From CAZHYV01 sp964537055 (GTDB taxonomy: Bacteria; Myxococcota_A; Polyangia; Palsa-1104; JAEUJZ01), in NCBI GenBank assembly GCA_964537055.1, contig CAZHYV010000005.1:62001-126000 (forward strand): a stretch of DNA of 64,000 nucleotides. Direction: 5' to 3'. Below are positions 1-7,885 of this stretch, in pieces. Position 1 is the first letter of the stretch; the number at the start of each line of letters is the position of its first letter. The position numbers were made by a program, and so were the translations under genes. The notes below the pieces were generated by a model, which ran no database searches, was not told the origin of the DNA, and saw only the letters and a list, made by a program, of their open reading frames with translations.

Positions 1-144
1 GACGAAGTTCTGGATGACTTCTCGATCAATTCCTGGGACGGAGATGAAAATTCCAATCCGATAGATTGCCAACATCAGCAATGTAAACAAAATTCGCCGA
101 CGTAACTCTGAACCCTTGGCCATGCCGGTCACATTGGAAGCCAT
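1..144 (-). CDS. secY: Protein translocase subunit SecY, N-terminal fragment
   Basis: This is the first 48 codons of SecY, the channel-forming inner-membrane subunit of the Sec translocon; the rest lies beyond the left edge. The start ATG is at 144, and the peptide has the typical cytoplasmic lead followed by transmembrane helix 1 (residues about 18-35) and the family hallmark that ends in a VPGID-like motif at residues 39-43. It follows rplO in the spc operon, its usual position, so it is probably co-transcribed with the ribosomal genes. The 50 bases between it and rplO show no recognisable terminator. Confidence 0.93.
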   Translation of the reverse strand, partial: MASNVTGMAKGSELRRRILFTLLMLAIYRIGIFISVPGIDREVIQNFV

Positions 145-194
145 ACGTATTTTCCTTCTAGCCTTGCTAGATCATTTCAAGACGAACTTAGATG

Positions 195-671
195 TTATTC
201 TGCTATTACCAGAGAAGCTCCACCTGCTTGTTCAATCAGCTGTTTTGCTGATTCCGAAAAGAAATGAGCTTCTACTTTGATCCCTTTAGGGATCGATTGT
301 TCTTTCCGACAAAACCCTAGAATCTTTACGTATTCTGCCTTGTTAGGAACCAATCCCACCTCTTTCAAAGCATCTACCGTAATGGTCCCCTGATGCGCAT
401 GTAAGCGTTGGCATACATCACCAATATTAATGGCTGCAATGTTCCTTCGGAATATGTTTTTAAACCCTCGCTTAGGCAACCGTCGTGCCATCGGTGTTTG
501 CCCACCTTCAAATCCTGGCTTTGGAATACCATGGTGCCCTGTACGAGCCTTTTGACCTTTGGTTCCTTTACCACTGGTTTTATGAAGGCCTGAACCATGC
601 CCACGGCCCAATCTTTTCTTAGGACGAGTTGCTCCGGCTGCTGGAATAATCGAATGTAATGCTAATGTCAT
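195..671 (-). CDS. rplO: 50S ribosomal protein L15
   Basis: L15 is an assembly protein of the large subunit that binds 23S rRNA. The 158-residue product has the basic, glycine-rich N-terminal half typical of the family (RLGRGHGSG near residue 20, then GQKARTGHHG), which threads into rRNA, and the globular C-terminal half with the FEGGQTP motif. Length is slightly above the usual 145-150 because of a short N-terminal lead. It lies between rpmD and secY, the standard spc operon order, with only two bases separating it from rpmD. Confidence 0.97.
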   Translation of the reverse strand: MTLALHSIIPAAGATRPKKRLGRGHGSGLHKTSGKGTKGQKARTGHHGIPKPGFEGGQTPMARRLPKRGFKNIFRRNIAAINIGDVCQRLHAHQGTITVDALKEVGLVPNKAEYVKILGFCRKEQSIPKGIKVEAHFFSESAKQLIEQAGGASLVIAE

Positions 672-673
672 GT

Positions 674-859
674 CTATTCTACCGCCTCAATGCTAACTAA
701 ATGAGAAACTTTCCGAATCATTCCACGTGTAGCAGGAGTATCAGGAAGGATCTTACTCTGATGGAGTCTTGTTAATCCAAGCCCACGAACAGTTCTTTTT
801 TGACGCTCGGGCCGATTAATTTCACTGCGAGTAAGGGTGACTTTAATTTGTTTTGCCAT
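674..859 (-). CDS. rpmD: 50S ribosomal protein L30
   Basis: L30 is a small large-subunit protein present in many but not all bacteria. The 61-residue product contains the characteristic KVTLTRSEINRP opening and the GLGLTRLHQS segment. The start at 859 is chosen over an ATG six bases upstream because GGAG lies six bases before it, whereas for the upstream ATG the GGAG would be directly adjacent. It sits between rpsE and rplO as expected in the spc operon. Confidence 0.95.
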   Translation of the reverse strand: MAKQIKVTLTRSEINRPERQKRTVRGLGLTRLHQSKILPDTPATRGMIRKVSHLVSIEAVE

Positions 860-870
860 ATTCATCTCCG

Positions 871-1365
871 TTACGCCTTCAGGATCTGCTCTAAGCTCTT
901 TCCACGAATTTTTGAGATCTCTTCTGGAGATCGTAAACTCTGAAATGCTAAAATGGTTGCGTGCGCAACCGCATGAGGATTAGATGAACGAAGGCACTTC
1001 GTCAGTACGTCTTGGATTCCAGCCACCTCAACCAAGGCTCGGATCGCCCCACCAGCAATAACGCCTGTTCCTGGGGAAGCAGGACGTAATAAGACATGAC
1101 CTGCTCCAAATTCCCCCACCACTTCGTGAGGAATGGTTCGATTCTCAACCAAGGGAATCTTGATCATGCTCTTTTTCGCTTGTTCATTAGCTTTTTGAAT
1201 TGCTTCTGGGACTTCGTTGGCTTTTCCCAAACCTGCTCCAACAGAGCCTTTACCATCTCCAACTACCACCAAGGCAGAAAAGCTAAATCTCCGGCCGCCT
1301 TTGACAACTTTGGCGACACGATTGATATGGACGATGCGTTCTTGTAGTTCCCCTAAATCACTCAT
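871..1365 (-). CDS. rpsE: 30S ribosomal protein S5
   Basis: S5 sits at the back of the 30S body near the decoding region and influences translational accuracy. The 164 residues carry the N-terminal double-stranded-RNA-binding fold (ERIVHINRVAKVVKGGRRFSFSA, written here as position 9-31) and the C-terminal domain with the PASPGTGVIAGG loop. The accuracy-related loop near residue 20-30 looks canonical. Neighbours rplR and rpmD are in the usual order. Confidence 0.97.
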   Translation of the reverse strand: MSDLGELQERIVHINRVAKVVKGGRRFSFSALVVVGDGKGSVGAGLGKANEVPEAIQKANEQAKKSMIKIPLVENRTIPHEVVGEFGAGHVLLRPASPGTGVIAGGAIRALVEVAGIQDVLTKCLRSSNPHAVAHATILAFQSLRSPEEISKIRGKSLEQILKA

Positions 1366-1386
1366 AATCTTGCGTATGTCCTTCTT

Positions 1387-1746
1387 TTAGAATCTTAGCC
1401 CTGCTTCTCGAGCCCCATCAGCCAGCGATGAAACCCGACCATGGTAGATAAATCCGCTACGATCAAAAACAACTTCTGTAATGCCTTGACCTAAGCATTT
1501 TTTCGCAATTTCTTTTCCTATAAGCTTCGCATGGTCCTTCTTCTTAAGGCCTGCTAAAGAAGCCTGAATTTCTGGGTCTAATGTTGAAGAAGAAACCAGT
1601 GTCTTGCTTTCCGTATCGTTGATGACTTGAGCATAAATATGCTTAGCAGAGCGAAACACACATAGCCTTGGGCGCTGCGTGCTCCCATGGACTCGCTTAC
1701 GGACAGATAATTTTCTTCTTTCGCGTGCATCTAACCTTCGTCTCAT
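1387..1746 (-). CDS. rplR: 50S ribosomal protein L18
   Basis: L18 binds 5S rRNA and helps anchor it in the central protuberance. The start at 1746 gives 119 residues beginning MRRRLDARERRK, the family length; an in-frame extension upstream to 1788 would add 14 residues unlike any L18 and is rejected. AAGAGAG precedes the chosen ATG. The basic N terminus and the C-terminal motif ending GLRF are typical. A gap of about 96 bases separates it from rplF, the longest inside the spc part of the cluster; no gene is visible there. Confidence 0.96.
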   Translation of the reverse strand: MRRRLDARERRKLSVRKRVHGSTQRPRLCVFRSAKHIYAQVINDTESKTLVSSSTLDPEIQASLAGLKKKDHAKLIGKEIAKKCLGQGITEVVFDRSGFIYHGRVSSLADGAREAGLRF

Positions 1747-1842
1747 GAAAACTCTCTTTATTCTTATACACCACAAAGCTTGGTGCATTTTTGTTTCTGT
1801 TTGTTTATTACTACACTAAAACTGAATAGTAAAACATCAATC

Positions 1843-2412
1843 TTAACCAGCGCCGGTTTTACCAACCTTCCGCCGAATCTTTTCTTCGAGGTATTTCACC
1901 CCTTTACCTTTGTAAGGTTCATTTTTCTTTGCAGAGCGAATCTTTGACGCTATCTGACCCACAATTTCATTGTCAATGCCCGAAATTGTTAGCAAAACTG
2001 CATCTTGTCCAGAATTGACTGTACTTTTTGCCTTTTCCGATTTTGCTTGAATCCCTACAGGTAGTGTAATCTCAACAGGATGAGAAAGCCCTAAAGCCAA
2101 CGTCACCTTGTTATTTGCCACCTCAGCTCGATAGCCAACCCCGTTGATTTCTAGCTGCCTTGTAAATCCCGAAGTAACTCCTGTCACAATGTTCGCAAGC
2201 CGAGCTCTTGTTAAACCATGAAGCGACTTTTGATCCAAAGAATCATCTGACCTCGTAACCACTAATTTACCTGCATCTAGAGAAACTTTTACCCCTGATG
2301 GGATGAATTGCTTGATCTCTCCCTTGGGGCCCTTTACTTGGACATTCGCATCTTTAATTGCGACTTGTACTCCTGCAGGAACAACAATAGGTTGTTTTCC
2401 GACCCTTGACAT
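1843..2412 (-). CDS. rplF: 50S ribosomal protein L6
   Basis: L6 stabilises the 23S rRNA near the GTPase-associated centre. The start ATG at 2412 shares one base with the rpsH stop (TAATG), a sign of translational coupling; the TTG two codons upstream is not needed. The 189-residue protein begins MSRVGKQP and has two repeated alpha/beta domains, with the conserved C-terminal segment containing PYKGKGVKY. It is slightly longer than the usual 177-180 residues. Confidence 0.97.
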   Translation of the reverse strand: MSRVGKQPIVVPAGVQVAIKDANVQVKGPKGEIKQFIPSGVKVSLDAGKLVVTRSDDSLDQKSLHGLTRARLANIVTGVTSGFTRQLEINGVGYRAEVANNKVTLALGLSHPVEITLPVGIQAKSEKAKSTVNSGQDAVLLTISGIDNEIVGQIASKIRSAKKNEPYKGKGVKYLEEKIRRKVGKTGAG

Positions 2413-2810
2413 TACCAAACCTCACATAAAATTTCACCGCCAATACCTAGTTTCCGCGCTTGACGATCCGTCATTAAGCCTTGAGATGTAGATACGATCG
2501 CAATTCCTAAACCAAACCGGACACGTGGAACATTCTGGGTTCCCACATACTTGCGCTGTCCCGGTTTTGAAATCCGATGCAGTTCTTGGATCGCATTCTG
2601 ACGACCACTTTGGCCATAACGTAATTTCATAATTAGATTACGAGCTGGAGATTCTTCTTTTGAGACTCCATCAAGATATCCTTCTTCATGAAGAATTTCC
2701 GCAATCCGTTCTTTTAGACGAGAAGAGGGTACTGAAACTTCAGCCTTTCTCGCTAGGATCGCATTTCGCAACCTTGTTAACATATCTCCTACAGGATCTG
2801 TCATACTCAT
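2412..2810 (-). CDS. rpsH: 30S ribosomal protein S8
   Basis: S8 is a primary 16S rRNA-binding protein of the 30S platform and, in enterobacteria, the autogenous repressor of the spc operon. The 132-residue protein opens with TDPVGDMLTRLRNA and ends with the typical GGEILCEVW segment. The stop overlaps the rplF start by one base and the rpsN stop lies four bases upstream, so translation is probably coupled on both sides. A second ATG two codons in is an alternative start. Confidence 0.97.
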   Translation of the reverse strand: MSMTDPVGDMLTRLRNAILARKAEVSVPSSRLKERIAEILHEEGYLDGVSKEESPARNLIMKLRYGQSGRQNAIQELHRISKPGQRKYVGTQNVPRVRFGLGIAIVSTSQGLMTDRQARKLGIGGEILCEVW

Positions 2811-2813
2811 AAT

Positions 2814-3032
2814 TCACCAACTCGATTTCGTTACACCAGGAATTTCACCCCGGAGAGCCAGACTTCGAAAACACAACCGGCAAAGTTTAAATTTGCGCAA
2901 AAATGCTCTGGGACGTCCACATTGGAAGCACCGATTTCTGTGGCGAACCGAGTGCTTTTGTCCTTCCTGATTGGTTCTAACAAACTTGTAATCAAACTTT
3001 TGAGTTTTTATTTCTTGAGACAAACGTGCCAT
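2814..3032 (-). CDS. rpsN: 30S ribosomal protein S14, zinc-binding type
   Basis: S14 is a late-assembling protein of the 30S head. The 72-residue product has four cysteines arranged as C-x2-C-x12-C-x2-C (CFQC and CRLC), so it is the zinc-ribbon (C+) type rather than the longer cysteine-free type. It is about ten residues longer than the common 61-residue zinc form because of an N-terminal extension. It sits between rplE and rpsH with three-base gaps, the normal spc order. Confidence 0.96.
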   Translation of the reverse strand: MARLSQEIKTQKFDYKFVRTNQEGQKHSVRHRNRCFQCGRPRAFLRKFKLCRLCFRSLALRGEIPGVTKSSW

Positions 3033-3034
3033 AC

Positions 3035-3646
3035 TTAGCTCCTAAAGGGCATTCCCAGAGATTTTAGCAATGCCCTTCCGTGGTCGTCAGAGTTTGCCGT
3101 TGTAATAATGGAGATATTAAGTCCCCGCACCTTATCAATCTTATCGTAATTGATCTCGGGGAAAATAATCTGCTCGGTAATCCCCATAGAGAAATTACCT
3201 CGGCCATCAAAAAATCGAGGAGAAATCCCCTTAAAGTCTCGAATTCTGGGAAGAGCAATGTTAATAAGACGATCAAGGAATTCCCACATCCGAGCCCCTC
3301 GTAGAGTTACCATACAACCAATCTTTTGTCCCTGTCTTAGTTTAAAAACAGCAATCGATTTTCTTGCCTTAGTTACTACTGGCTGCTGACCAGAGATGTT
3401 TTTTAGTTCCTCTACTGCCTGATCGATGATCTTTGAGTTACCTGTCGCTTCACCTAAGCCCATATTCAAAACGATCTTTGACAGCTTGGGTACCTGTAAA
3501 GGATTCTTAAAGCCCCATTCTTTCATTAGTTTTGGGGCAATTGTACCTTCATACATTGACCTTAGCCGAGGCTTATTCTCCTGCGAGGAGGACACTACCT
3601 TTTCTGTTTTACTTTTTTTCTCAGAATTGCCGAGAACTTCTTTCAT
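3035..3646 (-). CDS. rplE: 50S ribosomal protein L5 with N-terminal extension
   Basis: L5 binds 5S rRNA and contacts P-site tRNA from the central protuberance. The 203-residue product is about 24 residues longer than usual: the core begins near residue 30 (MYEGTIAPKLMKEWG), preceded by a lysine/serine-rich, probably disordered tail. The upstream start is preferred because TTGGAG lies about nine bases before it and no comparable site precedes the internal ATG. The core carries the expected NMGLGEA and PRIRDFKG motifs. Confidence 0.95.
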   Translation of the reverse strand: MKEVLGNSEKKSKTEKVVSSSQENKPRLRSMYEGTIAPKLMKEWGFKNPLQVPKLSKIVLNMGLGEATGNSKIIDQAVEELKNISGQQPVVTKARKSIAVFKLRQGQKIGCMVTLRGARMWEFLDRLINIALPRIRDFKGISPRFFDGRGNFSMGITEQIIFPEINYDKIDKVRGLNISIITTANSDDHGRALLKSLGMPFRS

Positions 3647-3671
3647 AACTTAAACTCCAATGAATAGTGCT

Positions 3672-4007
3672 TTACGCGTCAGAACGAGTACCTGATTTTT
3701 TAACAATAGGCGATCGAGATTTTCCTAAGCGAACTTTCCCCTGTGCATCGCTTCCATAAGAAACCCTTGTAGGACGATCTGAGCTAGGGTCCACAAGCAT
3801 CACGTTCGAAATATGGATACTTCCTTCTCGCTCGATGATACTACCCTTAGGGTTTTGTTGCGAAGGCTTCAGATGACGTTTGTGCATCATAAAGCCTTTA
3901 ATGACCACCCGTTGTTTATTCCCTACAATTTTTAGAATATGACCCTTCTTGCCTTTTTCTTTGCCGCTAATTACTTGGACAAGATCACCCTGCTGAATTC
4001 TTTGCAT
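3672..4007 (-). CDS. rplX: 50S ribosomal protein L24
   Basis: L24 initiates large-subunit assembly by binding the 5' domain of 23S rRNA. The 111-residue protein shows the KOW motif near the start (QVISGKEKGKKGHILKI region, residues 11-27) and the SIHISNVMLVDP segment. Its start codon shares a base with the rplN stop, so the two are probably translationally coupled. Confidence 0.96.
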   Translation of the reverse strand: MQRIQQGDLVQVISGKEKGKKGHILKIVGNKQRVVIKGFMMHKRHLKPSQQNPKGSIIEREGSIHISNVMLVDPSSDRPTRVSYGSDAQGKVRLGKSRSPIVKKSGTRSDA

Positions 4008-4375
4008 TACAATACCTCCGGAGCCAAAGAAATGATTTTTGTAAATTTCTTTGAACGTAGTTCCCTGGCGACCGGACCAAAGATACGAGTTCCTATCGGC
4101 TCGTTATCTTTATTGATCAAAACAGCCGAATTTGAGTCAAATCGAATATAGCTTCCATCAGGCCTAGAAATTTCTTTTGACGTTCTCACAACGACTGCTT
4201 TGGCAACGTCCCCTTTTTTAATCTTTGCATCAGGCAACGCATCCTTCACGGAAACTACAATAATATCTCCGACCGAAGCGTATTTTCTCCTAGTACCACC
4301 TAGAACCTTAATACAAAATACTCTCTTTGCACCCGAATTGTCCGCCACATCAAGCTGCGTAGTCATCTGGATCAT
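4007..4375 (-). CDS. rplN: 50S ribosomal protein L14
   Basis: L14 forms part of an intersubunit bridge. The 122 residues are canonical in length and motifs: LDVADNSGAKRV at residues 8-19, the GDIIVVSVKDA strand and the C-terminal RIFGPVARELR. It lies between rpsQ and rplX as in other spc operons. Confidence 0.98.
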   Translation of the reverse strand: MIQMTTQLDVADNSGAKRVFCIKVLGGTRRKYASVGDIIVVSVKDALPDAKIKKGDVAKAVVVRTSKEISRPDGSYIRFDSNSAVLINKDNEPIGTRIFGPVARELRSKKFTKIISLAPEVL

Positions 4376-4381
4376 AACTTT

Positions 4382-4714
4382 TTACCCTATGCCCTTGCTA
4401 GAATGTTCTTGTAGCTGTCTGCTCTGTTGTAATACACTTTGAACCTTCCAACGCTTTTCTTTAGACATTGGCTTGGTTTCTATAATACGAACCTTACTTC
4501 CTGTCTTAGCCTCGCTCAATTCAGAGTGGGCTTTATATTTCGTAATTTTAGTTAAATACTTTCCAAACCGTCGGTTTAAAACTCGTCGAGCTACCTCTAC
4601 CACTACTGTTTTATTCATCTTATCCGAGGTAACTGTCCCAATAAGGACCTTCTTGGCTCCACGCTTTTCTTTCCCCGCGGTTCCTGCATCTAACTTTTTC
4701 TCTTTTTCACTCAT
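4382..4714 (-). CDS. rpsQ: 30S ribosomal protein S17
   Basis: S17 is a primary 16S rRNA-binding OB-fold protein. The core (GTVTSDKMNKTVVVEV, then YLTKITKYKAHSE) is clear from residue 26 on. Both ends are extended relative to the usual 80-90 residues: a charged N-terminal lead of about 20 residues and a glutamine/serine-rich C-terminal tail. It lies between rpmC and rplN, as expected. Confidence 0.95.
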   Translation of the reverse strand: MSEKEKKLDAGTAGKEKRGAKKVLIGTVTSDKMNKTVVVEVARRVLNRRFGKYLTKITKYKAHSELSEAKTGSKVRIIETKPMSKEKRWKVQSVLQQSRQLQEHSSKGIG

Positions 4715-4731
4715 AGCAATCTCAAGCCTTC

Positions 4732-4941
4732 CTATGAAGAGAGTGCTCTCTTCTCGGTGATCACAGTGTTAATTTGTGCGATTTCTTTCCTGTGGTTCCG
4801 GATCAGCGATACTTTCTCTAGTCTTTTAATTGAGCTTTTCATATAAAATTTTGCTAACTCTAATCGAAGACGCTCAAGACGCTGGCTTAGTTCATTAACC
4901 GAGATCGCACGCAATTCTCTTAATAAATCTTTTTTCTTCAT
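4732..4941 (-). CDS. rpmC: 50S ribosomal protein L29
   Basis: L29 is a small helical-hairpin protein at the polypeptide exit tunnel, next to the docking site for trigger factor and SRP. The 69-residue product shows the family pattern of two long amphipathic helices, with RLRLELAKFYMK in the first and the RNHRKEIAQINTVI segment in the second. Its start overlaps the rplP stop by one base (TAATG). Confidence 0.95.
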   Translation of the reverse strand: MKKKDLLRELRAISVNELSQRLERLRLELAKFYMKSSIKRLEKVSLIRNHRKEIAQINTVITEKRALSS

Positions 4942-5357
4942 TAGTACCCTCGACTCCGTGCCAAAAATCTCGTATTGATTGGAAGCTTATGGTGAGCAAG
5001 CCGAAATGCTTCCTCTGCTAGCTCTTTTGATACACCTTCTAGCTCATATAGCACTCTTCCGGGCCTTACAACAGCCACCCAACCTTCATTTCCACCCTTT
5101 CCTTTACCCATACGAGTTTCTGCTGGCTTCTTGGTAATAGGCTTATCAGGGAATACACGGATGTACACTTTTCCTCCCCTTTTTACATGCCGAGTAATGG
5201 CGATACGAGCAGCTTCAATTTGTCTCGAGGTAATCCATCCACACTCTACCGCTTGCAGACCGAAATCTCCAAAGGCAACCGTATCTCCACCCTTTGCTTG
5301 TCCAGCCATGCGCCCTTTTTGGGCTTTCCGAAATTTTGTTTTTTTAGGGGATAACAT
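4941..5357 (-). CDS. rplP: 50S ribosomal protein L16
   Basis: L16 organises the A-site region of the large subunit and is needed for peptidyl-transferase activity. The 138-residue protein begins MLSPKKTKFRKAQKGRM and contains the conserved GWITSRQIEAARIA segment and the ETRMGKGKG loop that reaches the A site. It lies between rpsC and rpmC, the standard order. Confidence 0.98.
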   Translation of the reverse strand: MLSPKKTKFRKAQKGRMAGQAKGGDTVAFGDFGLQAVECGWITSRQIEAARIAITRHVKRGGKVYIRVFPDKPITKKPAETRMGKGKGGNEGWVAVVRPGRVLYELEGVSKELAEEAFRLAHHKLPINTRFLARSRGY

Positions 5358-5397
5358 ATTTCTAAGACTCCAAACTAGCTAAAATCGTTTTATATTC

Positions 5398-6048
5398 CTA
5401 TTGGGCACGAACCGGAGCGCGTTTGGCAAATACTTCGCCTTTAAAAATCCAGCACTTTACCCCGATCACTCCATAAGTCGTATTTGCTTCTGAGAAGCCA
5501 TACTCTATATCAGCTCTCAAGGTATGCAGTGGAACACGACCTTCTCGATACCACTCATATCGTGCCATTTCAGCTCCGCCGAGCCTTCCAGAAACAGCAA
5601 TCCGAATTCCCTTAGCCCCGGCTTTTAAGGCTGTCTGTATCGCTTTTTTCATTGCCCTTCGAAAAGCGACACGTCTCTCAAGCTGATTGGCTACGTTCTC
5701 AGAAACCAACTGCGCGTTTGATTCAGCTTTACGAACTTCTTGAATGTTCAAAAATACTTCGCTGCTTGTAAGAGCTTGAATCTCATTCTTTAACTGCTCA
5801 ATCCCAGTACCTTTTTTGCCGATAACAATTCCAGGACGAGCCGTATAAATTGTAATCTTCGCTTTATTTGCTGCCCGTTCAATCTCTACATCAGCAATTG
5901 ATGCATGACCGATCTTTTGACGGACTGCTTTCTTTAACTTCATATCCTCATGAAGCCAAGTGGCATAATTTTTTTCTTCGTACCACTTAGAACTCCAACT
6001 GCGAACAACACCTAACCGAAACCCAATTGGGTGAACTTTTTGGCCCAT
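5398..6048 (-). CDS. rpsC: 30S ribosomal protein S3
   Basis: S3 lines the mRNA entry channel of the 30S subunit and contributes to its helicase activity. The start at 6048 gives 216 residues beginning MGQKVHPIGFRLG; an in-frame extension upstream into rplV has no support. The KH domain with VIGKKGTGIEQL (about residues 63-74) and the C-terminal domain with VSGRLGGAEMAR are visible. The start lies two bases before the rplV stop, so coupling is likely. Confidence 0.97.
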   Translation of the reverse strand: MGQKVHPIGFRLGVVRSWSSKWYEEKNYATWLHEDMKLKKAVRQKIGHASIADVEIERAANKAKITIYTARPGIVIGKKGTGIEQLKNEIQALTSSEVFLNIQEVRKAESNAQLVSENVANQLERRVAFRRAMKKAIQTALKAGAKGIRIAVSGRLGGAEMARYEWYREGRVPLHTLRADIEYGFSEANTTYGVIGVKCWIFKGEVFAKRAPVRAQ

Positions 6049-6049
6049 C

Positions 6050-6388
6050 TTAATCTCTCTGCTCCGAAATAAAAACTGAGATGTGACTTGTACGGTGCTG
6101 AATCCTGTTTGCACGACCCATAGAACGAGGCATCCAACGTTTAATCAAAGGACCTCCATCGACAATACAGTTTTTTACAATTAGTCCATCCACATCCACT
6201 TGTCCGCTCTGCTCAGCGTTAGAAATTGCGGAAAAAAGCAACTTTTCAATAATCTTGCTCGCTTTTTTAGGAGCGTACCTCAAGATAGCCATTGCTTCTC
6301 CTATTTGCCGCCCCCGAACAAGGTTGGCAATCACCCGAGCTTTTCTCGGTGAAATTCGCACATTTCTAATTACGGCTTTTGCCTGCAT
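6050..6388 (-). CDS. rplV: 50S ribosomal protein L22
   Basis: L22 lines the peptide exit tunnel with a long beta-hairpin. The start at 6388 (MQAKAVIRNVRISPRKAR) is preferred over an ATG three codons upstream because AAGG lies eight bases before it. The protein of 112 residues carries the R-NVRISPRKARV signature and a C-terminal hairpin ending in basic residues. Note that in this hairpin region the RTSHISVF ending is normal, so no macrolide-type insertion is evident. Confidence 0.96.
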   Translation of the reverse strand: MQAKAVIRNVRISPRKARVIANLVRGRQIGEAMAILRYAPKKASKIIEKLLFSAISNAEQSGQVDVDGLIVKNCIVDGGPLIKRWMPRSMGRANRIQHRTSHISVFISEQRD

Positions 6389-6432
6389 ATCATACACCTT
6401 AAACTTTTACAATCACCCGATATGAAACTTTG

Positions 6433-6720
6433 CTATTTTCCTGGTGCGGCTTTTACTTTTCGGTCTCCCGAATGCACATGGAATGTCCTTGTCGGAGCAA
6501 ACTCACCCATTTTATGGCCTACCATATTTTCGCTCACAAACAGCGGAATAAACTTTTTCCCCTGGTGAATCGCAAATGTGAGTCCGACCATCTCTGGAAT
6601 AACAGTAGATCTTCTAGACCAAGTCTTAATCACTTTTTTTGCTTTGCTTTTCTGCGCATCAAGAACCTTTTTTAACAACTTTTTGTCTATAAAAGGACCC
6701 TTTTTAATTGATCTTGCCAT
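6433..6720 (-). CDS. rpsS: 30S ribosomal protein S19
   Basis: S19 is a 30S head protein that contacts the A-site tRNA region. The 95 residues have the family opening ARSIKKGPFID and the conserved GLTFAIHQGKKFIPLFVSENMVGHKMGEF block, here spanning about residues 46-75. It follows rplB as in most S10 operons. A gap of about 44 bases separates it from rplV. Confidence 0.97.
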   Translation of the reverse strand: MARSIKKGPFIDKKLLKKVLDAQKSKAKKVIKTWSRRSTVIPEMVGLTFAIHQGKKFIPLFVSENMVGHKMGEFAPTRTFHVHSGDRKVKAAPGK

Positions 6721-6734
6721 ACCCTACCCTAACC

Positions 6735-7562
6735 TTATTTGCTTCGACGTTTATAAACAATAAACTTATCCGTTGTTTTGTTGTTTCTTGTTTTATAACC
6801 CTTTGAGGGCATTCCCCAAGGAGAGCATGGGTGCCTACCACCTGAGGAGCGCCCTTCACCACCACCCATAGGGTGATCAACAGGGTTCATGGCAACACCT
6901 CGGTTGTGAGGACGCTGCCCACGCCATCTCATCCGCCCCGCTTTCCCCCATTGGATGTTCGCATGCTCAATATTACCTACCTGGCCAATGGTGGCTCGGC
7001 ATAAAATATGAACCCTGCGAATTTCTCCAGAAGGCAATCGGACCTGCGCCCATTCGCCTTCTTTGGCCATTAGCTGTGCTAACGAGCCAGCAGAACGTAC
7101 CATTTGCCCACCCGAATTTGCTTTTAATTCAATATTATGAATCGAAGCACCGAGTGGGATAAACTTTAGAGGGAGGGTATTCCCAGGCTTAATGTCTGCA
7201 CTTCGGGCTGAGACAATCGTATCCCCTACTTTAAGTTTATCTGGGCAAAGAATATAGCTCTTTACTCCATCTTGGTAGTGGAGAAGCGCAATCCGAGAAG
7301 TCCTATTAGGATCGTACTCAATCTCAGCAACACGAGCTGGAATCCCTACTCGATTCCGCTTAAAATCAATCATCCGATACTTTTGCTTATGCCCTCCGCC
7401 GTGAAACCTGGTCGTAATTCTTCCTTGGTTATTCCTTCCGGCGCCGTCCTTCTGTCCCTTGGTAAGGCTTTTTTCTGGATGGGAGCGAGTGATATTTGAA
7501 AAGTCTGCCCCTATCATTGATCGCCTACCAGGCGAAGTTGGTTTATAATATTTCAAAGCCAT
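6735..7562 (-). CDS. rplB: 50S ribosomal protein L2
   Basis: L2 is a near-universal rRNA-binding protein required for subunit association and peptidyl transfer. The 275-residue product has normal length. It carries the N-terminal GRNNQGRITTRFHGGGHKQ region, the central KAGRMRWRGQRPHNRGVAMNP block and the C-terminal GGGEGRSSGGRHP loop, which contains the histidine important for peptidyl-transferase function. Confidence 0.98.
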   Translation of the reverse strand: MALKYYKPTSPGRRSMIGADFSNITRSHPEKSLTKGQKDGAGRNNQGRITTRFHGGGHKQKYRMIDFKRNRVGIPARVAEIEYDPNRTSRIALLHYQDGVKSYILCPDKLKVGDTIVSARSADIKPGNTLPLKFIPLGASIHNIELKANSGGQMVRSAGSLAQLMAKEGEWAQVRLPSGEIRRVHILCRATIGQVGNIEHANIQWGKAGRMRWRGQRPHNRGVAMNPVDHPMGGGEGRSSGGRHPCSPWGMPSKGYKTRNNKTTDKFIVYKRRSK

Positions 7563-7564
7563 GA

Positions 7565-7876
7565 TTACGTACCCTCAAAAAAGTCGATCTTGTTTCCAGT
7601 AGCAAGTGTTACCATTGCTTTTTTCCAAGCGGCCTTCATTCCTATGTGCCTTCCGACGCGCTTCCTCCGTTTAGGCACAATCATCGTTCGCACAGTAACA
7701 ACCTTCACCGAAAATAGCTTTTCTACCGCTCTTTTGATCTGGTCCTTACTCGAATTCTTACATACTTCAAACACGACTTCAGAACGAGGATTTTCGGCTT
7801 GCGACAAGAACTCGTTATGTTTCGAAGTCTTTTCTGTAAGAATAGGCTTTTTAATGATGTGGACGATATTTTCCAT
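7565..7876 (-). CDS. rplW: 50S ribosomal protein L23
   Basis: L23 sits at the exit tunnel and docks trigger factor, SRP and the Sec translocon. The 103-residue product begins with IIKKPILTEKT, includes the VFEVCKNSSKDQIKRAVEKLF segment and ends in the basic region that contacts 23S rRNA. It lies two bases from rplB and nine from rplD. Confidence 0.97.
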   Translation of the reverse strand: MENIVHIIKKPILTEKTSKHNEFLSQAENPRSEVVFEVCKNSSKDQIKRAVEKLFSVKVVTVRTMIVPKRRKRVGRHIGMKAAWKKAMVTLATGNKIDFFEGT

Positions 7877-7885
7877 ACTAGTTTC